Of a stretch of 32,846 nucleotides of DNA, positions 13,424 to 21,614 are shown in pieces (position 1 is the first letter of the stretch; every line of letters begins with the position of its first letter). The position numbers and the translations under genes were made by a program. This stretch comes from Oscillospiraceae bacterium (GTDB lineage Bacteria > Bacillota > Clostridia > Oscillospirales > Oscillospiraceae). The stretch covers positions 1 to 32,846 of the forward strand of contig JAFSET010000089.1 of NCBI GenBank assembly GCA_017435615.1, read 5' to 3'. A model generated the notes under the pieces. That model made no database searches. It had not been told where the DNA came from and was given only the letters and a program-made list of their open reading frames with translations.

Positions 13424-13449
13424 GTCAGCGGCAAGCCGCTGACAGTTTT
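13424..13449 (+). terminator. Hairpin between feoA and feoB
   Basis: An 8-9-bp stem GTCAGCGG/CCGCTGAC (13424-13443) followed by AGTTTTC. The weak T-run suggests partial rather than full termination, letting feoA exceed feoB in transcript level. Confidence 0.55.
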
Positions 13450-13460
13450 CAGCGCATCGG

Positions 13461-13478
13461 TTAGCGTTTGCTAACTCC
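13461..13478 (+). promoter_or_regulatory. feo palindrome 2
   Basis: TTAGCGTTTGCTAACTCC repeats the palindrome at 13160-13177: TTAGC, four variable bases, GCTAACTCC. It lies 50 bp before feoB. A promoter around it is not clear, so it may control a second start, or act as a roadblock to read-through. Confidence 0.5.
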
Positions 13479-13527
13479 CATAAACAATGTCTATCCCACG
13501 AAGGATAGATCAGAAGGAGGATCCTTT

Positions 13528-15579
13528 ATGCGTATTGCCTTAGCCGGCAACCCCAACAGCGGTAAGACCACAATGTTCAACGCACTGACAGGCCGCAACG
13601 AAAAAATCGGCAACTGGGCCGGTGTAACAGTTGAACGAAAAGAGCACCCCATCAAAAAAGCCTTTTGCGGCAGCAATGAAAACCTTGTGGCAGTGGACCT
13701 GCCCGGTGCTTACTCCATGTCCCCTTTTACATCGGAGGAAAGCATCACCAGTTCATATGTAAAAAATGAGCATCCTGATGCCATTATCAACATTGTTGAT
13801 GCCACAAACCTGAGCCGCAGCCTGTTTTTCACCACACAGCTTTTAGAGCTTGGCATCCCGGTCGTGATCGCTTTGAACAAGGCGGACATCAACGAAAAGA
13901 AACAAACTGTTATTGACGTACAGGCTCTGTCTGCTGCGCTGAACTGCCCGGTGGTAGAAACCATTTCCATCGATAACTCTCACGACGATCTTGCAAAGCT
14001 TGTGTCCACTGCAATCAGTCTTTGCGGCAAAACCCAAAAAGCCCCCTATTCTCAGGGGGAGATCGACCTGTCCGACAAAAAAGTAGTCGAGGCTGCTGAC
14101 CGGAAACGCTTTGCCTTCGTGAACAAGATCGTTGCGGATGTGGAGACCAGAAAGATTCTGACAAAGGATAAGAATTATCAGGACAAGATCGATGCAATTC
14201 TGACCAATAAGTGGTTGGGTATTCCGATTTTTGCCGTGGTGATGCTGCTGGTCTTCAAGATCTCCCAGGAATGGCTCGGTGCGTGGATCGCTGAGGGCTA
14301 TGAATTCGAAAACGGCACTGTGATCCCCGGACTGGTTTCTTTGATCGACTCCTTTGGTCAGTGGGTTGCCGGTCTTTTAGAGGGTGCCGGAGCCTCGGCT
14401 ATTGTTTCCGCACTGCTGGTTGACGGCATCATTGGCGGTGTGGGTGCCGTGGTAGGCTTCCTGCCGTTGGTTATGGTGATGTACTTCCTGATTGCCTTGC
14501 TGGAAGACTGCGGTTATATGGCCCGTGTGGCCGTGGTACTGGACCCCATTTTCAAGAAGGTCGGTCTGTCCGGCAAATCCGTCATTCCCTTTGTCATCGG
14601 CATTGGCTGCGCCGTTCCCGGTATCATGGCATGCCGCACCATCCGGAACGAGCGTGAGCGCAAGGCTGCCGCTATGCTGACCCCCTTTATGCCCTGCGGC
14701 GCAAAGATCCCTGTGATCTCCCTGTTTGCCGGTGCGTTCTTTGACAACGCCGGCTGGGTCAGCTTTGTTATGTACTTCACCGGTATTGTCCTGATCTTCC
14801 TGGGGGCTCTGCTGATCAACAAGATCACCGGCCTGAAGATCCGCAAATCCTTCTTCATCATTGAGATGCCGGAATACAAAGTTCCCTCCCTTTGGAACGC
14901 TTTCAAATCCATGTGCGACCGTGGCTGGGCTTACATTGTAAAGGCTGCCACCATCATTCTGTTGTGCAACACCGCTGTTCAAATCATGCAGACCTTTGAC
15001 TGGAGTTTCCAGGAGGCCGCCTCCGCGGATACCTCTATTTTGGCAACCATTGCCGGTCCCTTCGCATACCTGCTGGTGCCTGTTGTAGGCGTTTTAAGCT
15101 GGGAGCTGGCCGCTGCTGCTGTCACAGGCTTTATCGCAAAGGAAAATGTTGTCGGCACACTGGCCGTATGCTTTGTAGGCCTTGAAAATTTGATCGACAC
15201 AGAAGAACTGGCTCTTATGGAAGGAGCAGGCGCAGAGGTCGCCGGTATTATGGCGATCACCAAGGCTGCCGCATTGGCATACCTGATGTTTAACCTGTTC
15301 TCCCCTCCCTGTTTTGCGGCCATCGGTTCCATGAATGCGGAAATGAAGGATAAGAAATGGCTGCTTGGCGGAATAGGCCTGCAGCTTGGTACAGGCTTTA
15401 CCGTGGGTTACCTTGTGTACACCATCGGAACCTTGATTTCCGACGCTTCTGCGCTGAATATTGGCGGCGCGATCGGCGGCGCGATCGCAATTGCCGTTTT
15501 TGCAGCAATCGTCATCGTTCTGATCTCCAGAGCTAACGCAAAGCTGAAGCAGGAATACGCCCTGTCCGGCAAACGCTGA
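13528..15579 (+). CDS. feoB: FeoB, ferrous iron transporter GTPase
   Basis: The 683-aa protein imports Fe2+ across the cytoplasmic membrane. The N-terminal G domain has G1 GNPNSGKT (7-14), G3 DLPG in VDLPGAYSMSPFTSEE, and G4 NKAD. A helical guanine-dissociation-inhibitor part follows, then the membrane domain with the two FeoB gate repeats. The first has LLEDCGYMARVAVVLD, followed by GIGCAVPGIMACRTI. The second has ELAAAAVTGFIAKENVVGTLAV. The ATG at 13528 follows AGAAGGAGG at 7 nt; the longer frame upstream is not supported. All key residues appear intact and the length is within the family range. It lies between feoA and a FeoB-associated Cys-rich peptide. Confidence 0.95.
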   Translation: MRIALAGNPNSGKTTMFNALTGRNEKIGNWAGVTVERKEHPIKKAFCGSNENLVAVDLPGAYSMSPFTSEESITSSYVKNEHPDAIINIVDATNLSRSLFFTTQLLELGIPVVIALNKADINEKKQTVIDVQALSAALNCPVVETISIDNSHDDLAKLVSTAISLCGKTQKAPYSQGEIDLSDKKVVEAADRKRFAFVNKIVADVETRKILTKDKNYQDKIDAILTNKWLGIPIFAVVMLLVFKISQEWLGAWIAEGYEFENGTVIPGLVSLIDSFGQWVAGLLEGAGASAIVSALLVDGIIGGVGAVVGFLPLVMVMYFLIALLEDCGYMARVAVVLDPIFKKVGLSGKSVIPFVIGIGCAVPGIMACRTIRNERERKAAAMLTPFMPCGAKIPVISLFAGAFFDNAGWVSFVMYFTGIVLIFLGALLINKITGLKIRKSFFIIEMPEYKVPSLWNAFKSMCDRGWAYIVKAATIILLCNTAVQIMQTFDWSFQEAASADTSILATIAGPFAYLLVPVVGVLSWELAAAAVTGFIAKENVVGTLAVCFVGLENLIDTEELALMEGAGAEVAGIMAITKAAALAYLMFNLFSPPCFAAIGSMNAEMKDKKWLLGGIGLQLGTGFTVGYLVYTIGTLISDASALNIGGAIGGAIAIAVFAAIVIVLISRANAKLKQEYALSGKR

Positions 15580-15585
15580 TTGCCT

Positions 15586-15753
15586 ATGATTGATTATATC
15601 GTAATCGGCGTGGTAGTGCTGGTCGTTGCTGCCGCCGGCTGGCACATATACAGCCAAAAGAAGAAAGGCGTCAAATGCATAGGCTGCCCGGATTCCAAAA
15701 CCTGCAGCGGCAACTGCAGCGGATGCAGCGGCAACTGCTCTAATCGAACATAA
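15586..15753 (+). CDS. FeoB-associated Cys-rich membrane protein
   Basis: The ATG lies 6 nt after the feoB stop, so translation is probably coupled. The 55-aa product has one N-terminal membrane helix (about 4-22, IVIGVVVLVVAAAGWHIY), a basic KKK stop-transfer patch, and then a cytoplasmic tail with seven Cys (31, 34, 40, 44, 47, 51 in CxxC- and CSGNCSGCSGNC-type spacings). This is the layout of the FeoB-associated Cys-rich membrane protein family (FeoB_associated), found next to feoB in Firmicutes; it may play a FeoC-like or metal-sensing part. Cys positions are counted from the translated sequence and show six clear residues in the tail. Too short for usual ORF calling, but strongly supported by context. 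Confidence 0.85.
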   Translation: MIDYIVIGVVVLVVAAAGWHIYSQKKKGVKCIGCPDSKTCSGNCSGCSGNCSNRT

Positions 15754-15757
15754 TTTT

Positions 15758-15784
15758 AAAGGAGCTGCTTGAAGCAGCTCCTTT
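15758..15784. terminator. Terminator shared by feo operon and XRE gene
   Basis: AAAGGAGCTGC pairs with GCAGCTCCTTT across a short loop; both arms end in AAA/TTT, and the opposing gene stops at 15786. Confidence 0.8.
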
Positions 15785-15785
15785 A

Positions 15786-16454
15786 TCAGTTCTTGCGTCT
15801 GCTTGTTACCATTGCCGCCACATTGAGCAGTACTGTAATCCCCACAAACAGCACTACCACTGCGCACAAGGCACCGGCAGTGTCTTCAATAGCGGCAAAA
15901 TCCCCGTCCGTTACATCTTGGGCAACCTGAAAGAACTGAACTGTCAGCGATATCAGCGCCGCCGTAAAGCTTGCAGCACACACAGCTACAGGCTTTGCTG
16001 CTCTTGCCAGGGTCATTTTCCACACCGGTACCGCCCAAGCAATCAAGCCGGTAAGAAGGCTGCCCACAGAATATGCAACGATGGCCCCTTCTTTGATCCA
16101 CAAATACAACAAAAACAGACACACAAAGACGATCGTGCTTAACACAACTGCCCCCAATGTCTTTGATATTTTCTGCTTTCGTGACAGTTTGATCGTATCC
16201 GAAACGATTTGTTCCGCCTGATGAATACTGATGGTTTCCTGCTGCGTGACTTCCCCCTGTACCAACTCGATCAGGCTTACCTCCAGCATCCGCGCAAGCG
16301 GCTCTAAAAGCTGAATATCCGGCAGGCCTACACCTCGTTCCCAGCGGGAAACCGCCTTATCCGTAACATGAAGCTGATCAGCAAGCTCACACTGCGTCAG
16401 TCCAAGCTTTTTCCGTTGACTTGCTATGAACTGACCTGTTTTCTTTGCATCCAT
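15786..16454 (-). CDS. XRE-family regulator with C-terminal membrane domain
   Basis: The 222-aa protein has an N-terminal Cro/C1 helix-turn-helix (about 8-62; QRKKLGLTQCELADQLHVTDKAVSRWERG in two parts, PDIQLLEPLARMLEVSLIEL). The remainder holds about four hydrophobic segments at roughly 98-118, 125-145, 150-175 and 190-215. Proteins of this kind anchor a DNA-binding domain at the membrane; the target and signal are unknown. The ATG follows AAGGAAGG at 7 nt. It stands alone, convergent with the feo operon and downstream of a Nudix gene. It could regulate a neighbouring transporter, but nothing in the sequence shows this. Confidence 0.8.
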   Translation of the reverse strand: MDAKKTGQFIASQRKKLGLTQCELADQLHVTDKAVSRWERGVGLPDIQLLEPLARMLEVSLIELVQGEVTQQETISIHQAEQIVSDTIKLSRKQKISKTLGAVVLSTIVFVCLFLLYLWIKEGAIVAYSVGSLLTGLIAWAVPVWKMTLARAAKPVAVCAASFTAALISLTVQFFQVAQDVTDGDFAAIEDTAGALCAVVVLFVGITVLLNVAAMVTSRRKN

Positions 16455-16490
16455 AACAGCACCTTCCTTTCGCTATGCGGCTATCATACC

Positions 16491-16538
16491 AAAACAGCAG
16501 ACAAAACGCAATCGACGCTGCGTTTAGTCTGCTGTTTT
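16491..16538. terminator. Long hairpin between Nudix and XRE genes
   Basis: 16491-16502 pairs perfectly with 16527-16538, and an inner AAACGCA/TGCGTTT (16504-16510 with 16519-16525) extends it to about 19 bp. On the minus strand the outer arm ends in TTTT, fitting termination after the Nudix gene. Confidence 0.75.
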
Positions 16539-16597
16539 ACAGGTTTCTTCAGTTCTTTTTTGTTGCCTGTTGAATTTCCGCTTCCGGTGTTGTCCAT

Positions 16598-17125
16598 TTA
16601 TTGAAGACCTGACGGATTTAAAACTCCCTCTTGTATCAGTATTTCCAGCACTTTCGCTTCCCGTTCCAGCATCATTGGGTCTTTGGGTCCGTGATCTTTT
16701 TCACGGTTTGTGCGGATGGCGTGGATCGGGTCAACAAATTCCAGTGTGAAGCGCTCTTCTGCTTCATAATCATCCAGGCACTGCTCCCCTGCCTCTTTGT
16801 GGGTATCACACAGGAAATAATAATTATCTTGAACGAAATAACCAGCCCTGTCACTTTTTTGCACTCGATGGACCAGTCCGTATTCCCGAACGGAACCGGC
16901 AATGACCCGGAGCCCGGCTTCCTCTTTAACCTCTCGCATCAGTGCTTCTTCAAGGCTCTCCCCCGCTTCAATACCGCCCCCGGGAAATTTATAGTAGTCA
17001 TATTTCAGACTATGGACCATGGCGACCTTCCCATCCCGGAGGATGATGCCCCGGACAGAGGGGCGCACAAAGGCTGTGCCATTGGGATCATAGTCTTTTG
17101 TATCGATTTCAAATAACAGACGCAT
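16598..17125 (-). CDS. Nudix hydrolase
   Basis: The 175-aa protein contains a perfect Nudix box at residues 50-72: G-x5-E-x7-REV-x-EE-x-GL, seen as GIEAGESLEEALMREVKEEA. Nudix enzymes hydrolyse nucleoside diphosphates linked to another group, using Mg2+ held by the REUXEE glutamates. N-terminal RPSVRGIILRDGKVAMVHSLKYDYYKFPGG (in two parts) is the usual strand-turn before the box, which suggests a housecleaning or ADP-ribose type but does not fix the substrate. The ATG at 17123-17125 follows AAGAAGG; the frame is open to a TTG at 17146. It ends 144 bp before the XRE gene with a strong hairpin between. Confidence 0.88.
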   Translation of the reverse strand: MRLLFEIDTKDYDPNGTAFVRPSVRGIILRDGKVAMVHSLKYDYYKFPGGGIEAGESLEEALMREVKEEAGLRVIAGSVREYGLVHRVQKSDRAGYFVQDNYYFLCDTHKEAGEQCLDDYEAEERFTLEFVDPIHAIRTNREKDHGPKDPMMLEREAKVLEILIQEGVLNPSGLQ

Positions 17126-17270
17126 TTTTTCTGTACCTTCTTGCAACGCTCCAATTATTCCCGCTCCGTGTGCTTCATCTGCTGTTTGTGGGCGTGGGCG
17201 GTAAGCAGATACTTAAACTTCATTTTGTTGCAATATTCTTGTTTTCGTTCATAATAAAAATGGCCAGAAA

Positions 17271-18095
17271 TTAATGTTTTTCTACTGCATCCAGCAGGCC
17301 TTCCAGGGCATCGGTATTCACCGTTTCCATCAGGCCGCTATCGTAGCAATGGGCAACCTGCGGATCGATGGGCAAGCGTGCCAAAACCGGCAAAGAGAAT
17401 TCCGCCGCAACCTGATCCAGGTGGCTTTTTCCAAAGACCTCAATATGCTTACCGCAATCCGGGCACTGCAGGTAGCTATAGTTCTCCACAAAGCCCAGCA
17501 CGGGGATGTGCATCATATTGGCCATCTTCACTGCCTTGGTTACGATCATGGACACAAGGTCCTGAGGGCTGGTGACAATGATTATACCGTCCACAGGCAG
17601 GCTTTGGAACACTGTCAGCGGCACATCACCGGTTCCGGGAGGCATATCCACGAACATATAGTCCACATCTTCCCAAATCACATCGGTCCAGAACTGCTTC
17701 ACCGCGCCGGCAATGACCGGGCCACGCCACACCACCGGATCTGTATCGTTATCCAGCAGCAGGTTGATGGACATCAACTGGATGCCGCCCCGGGTCACTG
17801 CCGGGTACAGGCCGTCCTTGGTGGCACCCTGACATTCCTTTACACCAAAGGCCATGGGTGCGGAAGGACCGGTAATATCCGCGTCCAGCACCGCCACCCG
17901 TTTGCCACGGCGAGCCATGGCAACAGCCGTCATTGCTGTGACGGTGGATTTGCCCACGCCGCCCTTACCGGACACCACGGCGATCACTTTTTTTACACTG
18001 GCCTTTTCATTCAGCTTTGCCAACAGGCTTTCTGCCTTGCGATCTGCGCAATCAGAACCGCAAGAGGCACAATTTCCACTACAAGCGCTACTCAT
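17271..18095 (-). CDS. Mrp/NBP35 family ATP-binding Fe-S carrier protein
   Basis: The 274-aa P-loop ATPase belongs to the Mrp/ApbC/NBP35 group that carries [4Fe-4S] clusters to target enzymes. It has an N-terminal Cys motif (C5, C9, C12, C16, NBP35-like spacing), the deviant Walker A SGKGGVGKST (42-51), the MinD-like DADITGPS, the DMPPGTGD motif, and the C-terminal CPDC pair that bridges clusters in the dimer. Length is typical. The ATG follows AAAGGAG at 8 nt. It starts 13 bp after the ABC-F stop and so belongs to the comEC-holA-Toprim-ABC-F group of genes. No separate terminator was seen after it, so the Nudix gene may be read through. Confidence 0.92.
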   Translation of the reverse strand: MSSACSGNCASCGSDCADRKAESLLAKLNEKASVKKVIAVVSGKGGVGKSTVTAMTAVAMARRGKRVAVLDADITGPSAPMAFGVKECQGATKDGLYPAVTRGGIQLMSINLLLDNDTDPVVWRGPVIAGAVKQFWTDVIWEDVDYMFVDMPPGTGDVPLTVFQSLPVDGIIIVTSPQDLVSMIVTKAVKMANMMHIPVLGFVENYSYLQCPDCGKHIEVFGKSHLDQVAAEFSLPVLARLPIDPQVAHCYDSGLMETVNTDALEGLLDAVEKH

Positions 18096-18108
18096 TTTTC
18101 ATTCTCCT

Positions 18109-19971
18109 TTATTCCTGGGCCTTTTCCCATTGTTCCATCAGGTCCATTAAAATATTTTCCTGTTCGTCCTTTTCGGTCATCAATCGGCTAAGCTCCTGAT
18201 AATCCGCAGCCGCAGCCTGAATATCCTCATCCAGCTTTGCAATGACCTGTTCCTGCTTTTCGATCTCCCGTTCCAGCCGGCGAATTAACTTTTCTGTTTC
18301 TTTTGTTCCGCCTTTCGGTTTTTCCTTTTTTATCTTAGGCTCTGAAGCAACCGGAGTTCGTGCAGCAGCCTCATGCTCCAAAATGGAACGGTACTTTTTA
18401 TAATCGCACGGATAATCCCGAACGGTGCCGTCCTCCAGCACCCAAATACGCTCGGCAAACTTTTCGATAAAATAGCGGTCGTGGGACACGAAAAGCAAAA
18501 CGCCCTCGAATTCTTCGATAGCCGCCTCCACCCATTCCCGGGAGGCAATATCCAAATGGTTGGTGGGCTCGTCCAAAATCAGCAGATTGATCTTTTCATC
18601 CATCAACATGCAAAGCCGCAGCCGGGACTGCTCACCGCCGGACAGATTGCCTACAGATTTGAACACATCCTCACCCTGGAACAGGAAGGCACCCAGCCGA
18701 TCCCTGGCCATTTGCGGCGTGCAGTTTTTTTCATAGAGCATGGTGTCATACAGGCTGCGCTCCGGGTGATCGAAATGGATGATTTGCGGAAGATATCCCC
18801 ACTTCACAGTAGGACCGAATTTGATCTTGCCGGCACAGTCCTCTTCCCCCAGCAGGCATTTGATGAACGTAGTCTTTCCGGTACCGTTGTCACCTAAAAG
18901 AGCGATCCGCTCACCGCCTTCCACGCGCAGCTCCACATCACGGAACAAGGTCCGCTCCCCGTAGCTTTTTTCAAGGCCCTTGGTGGTAAATACCACATCA
19001 CCGGAGAATTCCTTTTCTCCAAAAAATGCCTTCATGGTCTTTTCCGTTTTCGGTTTTTCCGTTTTACGGATCCGCTCCATCCGGTGCTGAATAGACATAG
19101 CACGGCGGTACAGGGTGCGGTTGTTGATGCCCCAGCCCTTCATCCGTTCCACAGTATAACCTAACTGCTTCAGCTTTGCCTGCTCCTGCTCGTACTGCTT
19201 AAGCTGTAAATTAAAGCGCGCTTGCTTTTCCTCAATATAGAATGAGTAGTTTCCGGAATAAAATTCACCGTGGCCATCCACGATTTCCACCACTCGATCT
19301 GCCACCCGGTCTAAAAAATACCGGTCGTGGGAGATCACAAGGACGGTGGCTTTGATGGTATTGATATAACTTTCCAGCCACTCCACACTGCGCAGATCCA
19401 AGTGGTTAGTCGGCTCGTCCAGCAACAGAATTTCTGTTTCCTCCAGCAGCAAGCGTGCAAGGTTGATCCGTGTCCGTTCGCCGCCGGAAAGGCTTGCAAA
19501 GCTTTGGGATCGTTGCGCTTTGGTAATGCCCAGGCCATTACAGACCTTATCGGTCTGCACATCCATATCATAGCCACCGCCGGACTGAAACCGGGCAACC
19601 AAGGTATCGTACTCCCGGAGCTGGGCATCGGTGGCACCTGCTGACATTTCCTGCTCCAACTGCTCCATCCGCTGCTTTGTTTTCAGCACCGGCAAAAAGG
19701 CAGAACGAAGCACCTGCTCCACTGTCCATCCTTCCGGGAATTTTGGTATCTGTGAAATCAAGCCAAGCTTTTTCGCCGGATTGACAAACACCTCACCGTC
19801 ATCGTAATCCATCTGCCCTGTCAGGATATTGAACAGTGTGGTCTTGCCACAGCCGTTACGGCCCAAAATGGCAACACACTCCCCTTCCTGCACCTCAAAG
19901 GACAGTCCTTCCAACAGATTTTCGCCGATGACGAAAAACTTTGTTAAATTGTGTACCGCAATATCAATCAT
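18109..19971 (-). CDS. ABC-F family ATPase (YdiF/Uup-like translation factor)
   Basis: The 620-aa protein has two ABC domains and no membrane segment, the mark of ABC-F proteins that act on the ribosome. Domain 1 has Walker A GRNGCGKTT (37-45), signature LSGGERTRINLARLL and Walker B LLLDEPTNHLD. Domain 2 has GDNGTGKTT, LSGGEQSRLRLCML and LILDEPTNHLD. Between them lies the charged P-site tRNA interaction motif linker, and the C-terminus is a coiled coil (about 560-615, KETEKLIRRLEREIEKQEQV), as in Uup/YdiF. The tip and length argue for a housekeeping member rather than an antibiotic-resistance protein, but this is not certain. The ATG follows GGAG; it is 15 bp after the Toprim gene. Confidence 0.92.
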   Translation of the reverse strand: MIDIAVHNLTKFFVIGENLLEGLSFEVQEGECVAILGRNGCGKTTLFNILTGQMDYDDGEVFVNPAKKLGLISQIPKFPEGWTVEQVLRSAFLPVLKTKQRMEQLEQEMSAGATDAQLREYDTLVARFQSGGGYDMDVQTDKVCNGLGITKAQRSQSFASLSGGERTRINLARLLLEETEILLLDEPTNHLDLRSVEWLESYINTIKATVLVISHDRYFLDRVADRVVEIVDGHGEFYSGNYSFYIEEKQARFNLQLKQYEQEQAKLKQLGYTVERMKGWGINNRTLYRRAMSIQHRMERIRKTEKPKTEKTMKAFFGEKEFSGDVVFTTKGLEKSYGERTLFRDVELRVEGGERIALLGDNGTGKTTFIKCLLGEEDCAGKIKFGPTVKWGYLPQIIHFDHPERSLYDTMLYEKNCTPQMARDRLGAFLFQGEDVFKSVGNLSGGEQSRLRLCMLMDEKINLLILDEPTNHLDIASREWVEAAIEEFEGVLLFVSHDRYFIEKFAERIWVLEDGTVRDYPCDYKKYRSILEHEAAARTPVASEPKIKKEKPKGGTKETEKLIRRLEREIEKQEQVIAKLDEDIQAAAADYQELSRLMTEKDEQENILMDLMEQWEKAQE

Positions 19972-19986
19972 CGGCTTATTTCTCCA

Positions 19987-20571
19987 TTATAATTCCTTCA
20001 TAATCTGCTGCAACTGCGGCAGCGTATAAAGCATATTCAGCGCCTGCAGCATAGCATTACAGCTCATATGCTCCGGAAAATCCAGCTTTTTCAAAAGCTT
20101 TTTGCGCAAAAGGCTGCTGTCCGGACCGCCGGACAACCCTAAATCCATCAGGTCCTGCTTGGTGATCTGCGTAGCTTCTACCGTTTCGCCGTCTTCAAAA
20201 ACCGCACCGGCACGGCGCAAACATTCCAGGATCACCTCACGGGTCATACCCTCAACACCCAGCTTTCCTTCTTTGCCGGGAGCGCTTTTGCGTTTTTCCT
20301 TGCCGTAAACATCCGGGATGTAAGCGTGAAGCAAGTATTCCGGCTGGATCGCGCTTTTTAAGTGATTTCGGATCACAAAGCCTGCGCCATCCGAATCTGT
20401 AAACACGATCAATCCACGCTCCTGGGCAACACGGCGCAACAGTGCCATTTGTGCCCGATCACGCATAATCCCAAAACCGGAGGTTTCAAAAATCGGGGCA
20501 TCCACAATTTGGGAAAGGGTATTTTTATCATAACGCCCTTCTACCACAATCGCCTGACGGATCTTAACCAT
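19987..20571 (-). CDS. rnmV: Toprim-domain protein, RNase M5-like (DUF4093)
   Basis: The 194-aa protein opens with the Toprim glutamate motif IVVEGRYDKNTL and has the DxD motif FTDSDGAGF (about 77-85), both needed for metal-dependent phosphodiester chemistry. The C-terminal half matches the DUF4093 region of RNase M5, which trims 5S rRNA precursors in Firmicutes. Classical RNase M5 has VVEGKDD rather than VEGRYD, so this may be the Clostridia-type paralogue; the symbol is therefore tentative. It overlaps holA by 8 bp and precedes the ABC-F gene by 15 bp. In many Firmicutes rnmV lies next to ksgA; here it is not. Confidence 0.8.
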   Translation of the reverse strand: MVKIRQAIVVEGRYDKNTLSQIVDAPIFETSGFGIMRDRAQMALLRRVAQERGLIVFTDSDGAGFVIRNHLKSAIQPEYLLHAYIPDVYGKEKRKSAPGKEGKLGVEGMTREVILECLRRAGAVFEDGETVEATQITKQDLMDLGLSGGPDSSLLRKKLLKKLDFPEHMSCNAMLQALNMLYTLPQLQQIMKEL

Positions 20572-21610
20572 TTTTTGCCTCCTGGGCTAGCCGCAGCACC
20601 AGTACCTCCAGGAGCCGCTCCGGGTCATCGTAGGAGGTTTTTATAGCGTTGTCTGTTTCCAACACCAGTTCCGCTGCCGTGCGGCAGAATCGAACAGAGA
20701 ACCTTCTGGCAGCAGCCATAGCTTTTTGCGCCGGATAATCCTTCATGCCGGTCAGGCGCATCAGCTCCGACGCATTTTTTCCGCTGTCGATCACGACCTT
20801 GGCAGCGCTGATCCCTCGGAAATGCTTTCCGATAGCACCTAAAATGCTCAGGGGCTCCTGCTGCATCTTAAATAGCTGACGCAGCTTGATAAGTGCAGGG
20901 CCATACTGGCCCTGTCCCATGAAGTCGGTCATTTGGAAAACGATAGCATCCAAAACCGGCTCCACCACCGCGTCAATATCACTTTTTACGATCTGGTCAC
21001 TGCAGGAATAGGCGCAGATCTTGGATATCTCTCCGGCCAGGGCCGTCATAGTGCCGCCGGTCATTTCGATCAGGTACACGCACAGGTCCGGCGTGATCCG
21101 TTTCTTTTCCGAAGCAAAATGACGGGTGATCCAGGCAACCAGATCACGCTGCTCCTGTTTGTTGAAGGCTACCTCCACGCCGGCAGTTTTCACGGCGTTC
21201 CACAGCTTTGCCATCCGCTTATCCGGCTTCCAGGGGGTCATTTCATAGGTAAACACCACAGTACAGTACTCCGGAATATCCGAAAGGACCTCCGCCATTT
21301 TATTACGGTCCTCCTCCGGAAACTTAAAAAAGTCCACTTCGTCCACCCAAATAAAGGTGTGCTCTGCCATCATCGGCAAGTTTTCCACCGCATCGGCAAA
21401 GTCTCGGACATTAAAGTTTTCATAGGTCAGCTTGTGATAGTTGAAAGACTCTGTCAGCTCGTCGATCAGTGATTTTTTGATCTGCTCCAGGTAATAATGG
21501 AGCAAAAAGGTTTCCTCGCCGTAAAATATATACAGCCTTCTAAGATTGCCTTCCTTCAGTTCGGTTTTCAGTGCCTGTAACGCACCGGGGCTTTCCTTTT
21601 TTTGCGCCAT
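20564..21610 (-). CDS. holA: DNA polymerase III subunit delta (HolA)
   Basis: The 348-aa protein is the delta subunit of the clamp loader, which opens the beta sliding clamp. It has the N-terminal LRRLYIFYGEETFLLHYYLEQIKK segment (two parts) typical of Gram-positive HolA, an AAA+-like core without a functional Walker A as expected, and the C-terminal collar helices with LELVLETDNAIKTSYDDPERLLEVLVLRL (two parts). Length matches the family. Its start lies 4 bp after the comEC stop, and comEC-holA is a widespread Firmicutes gene pair, which reinforces both calls. Confidence 0.93.
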   Translation of the reverse strand: MAQKKESPGALQALKTELKEGNLRRLYIFYGEETFLLHYYLEQIKKSLIDELTESFNYHKLTYENFNVRDFADAVENLPMMAEHTFIWVDEVDFFKFPEEDRNKMAEVLSDIPEYCTVVFTYEMTPWKPDKRMAKLWNAVKTAGVEVAFNKQEQRDLVAWITRHFASEKKRITPDLCVYLIEMTGGTMTALAGEISKICAYSCSDQIVKSDIDAVVEPVLDAIVFQMTDFMGQGQYGPALIKLRQLFKMQQEPLSILGAIGKHFRGISAAKVVIDSGKNASELMRLTGMKDYPAQKAMAAARRFSVRFCRTAAELVLETDNAIKTSYDDPERLLEVLVLRLAQEAKNG

Positions 21611-21614
21611 TATC

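Noticed and set aside
17126-17270. Short minus-strand frames of 10 and 22 codons between mrp and the Nudix gene
   Set aside because: No ribosome site or recognisable motif; too short to support.
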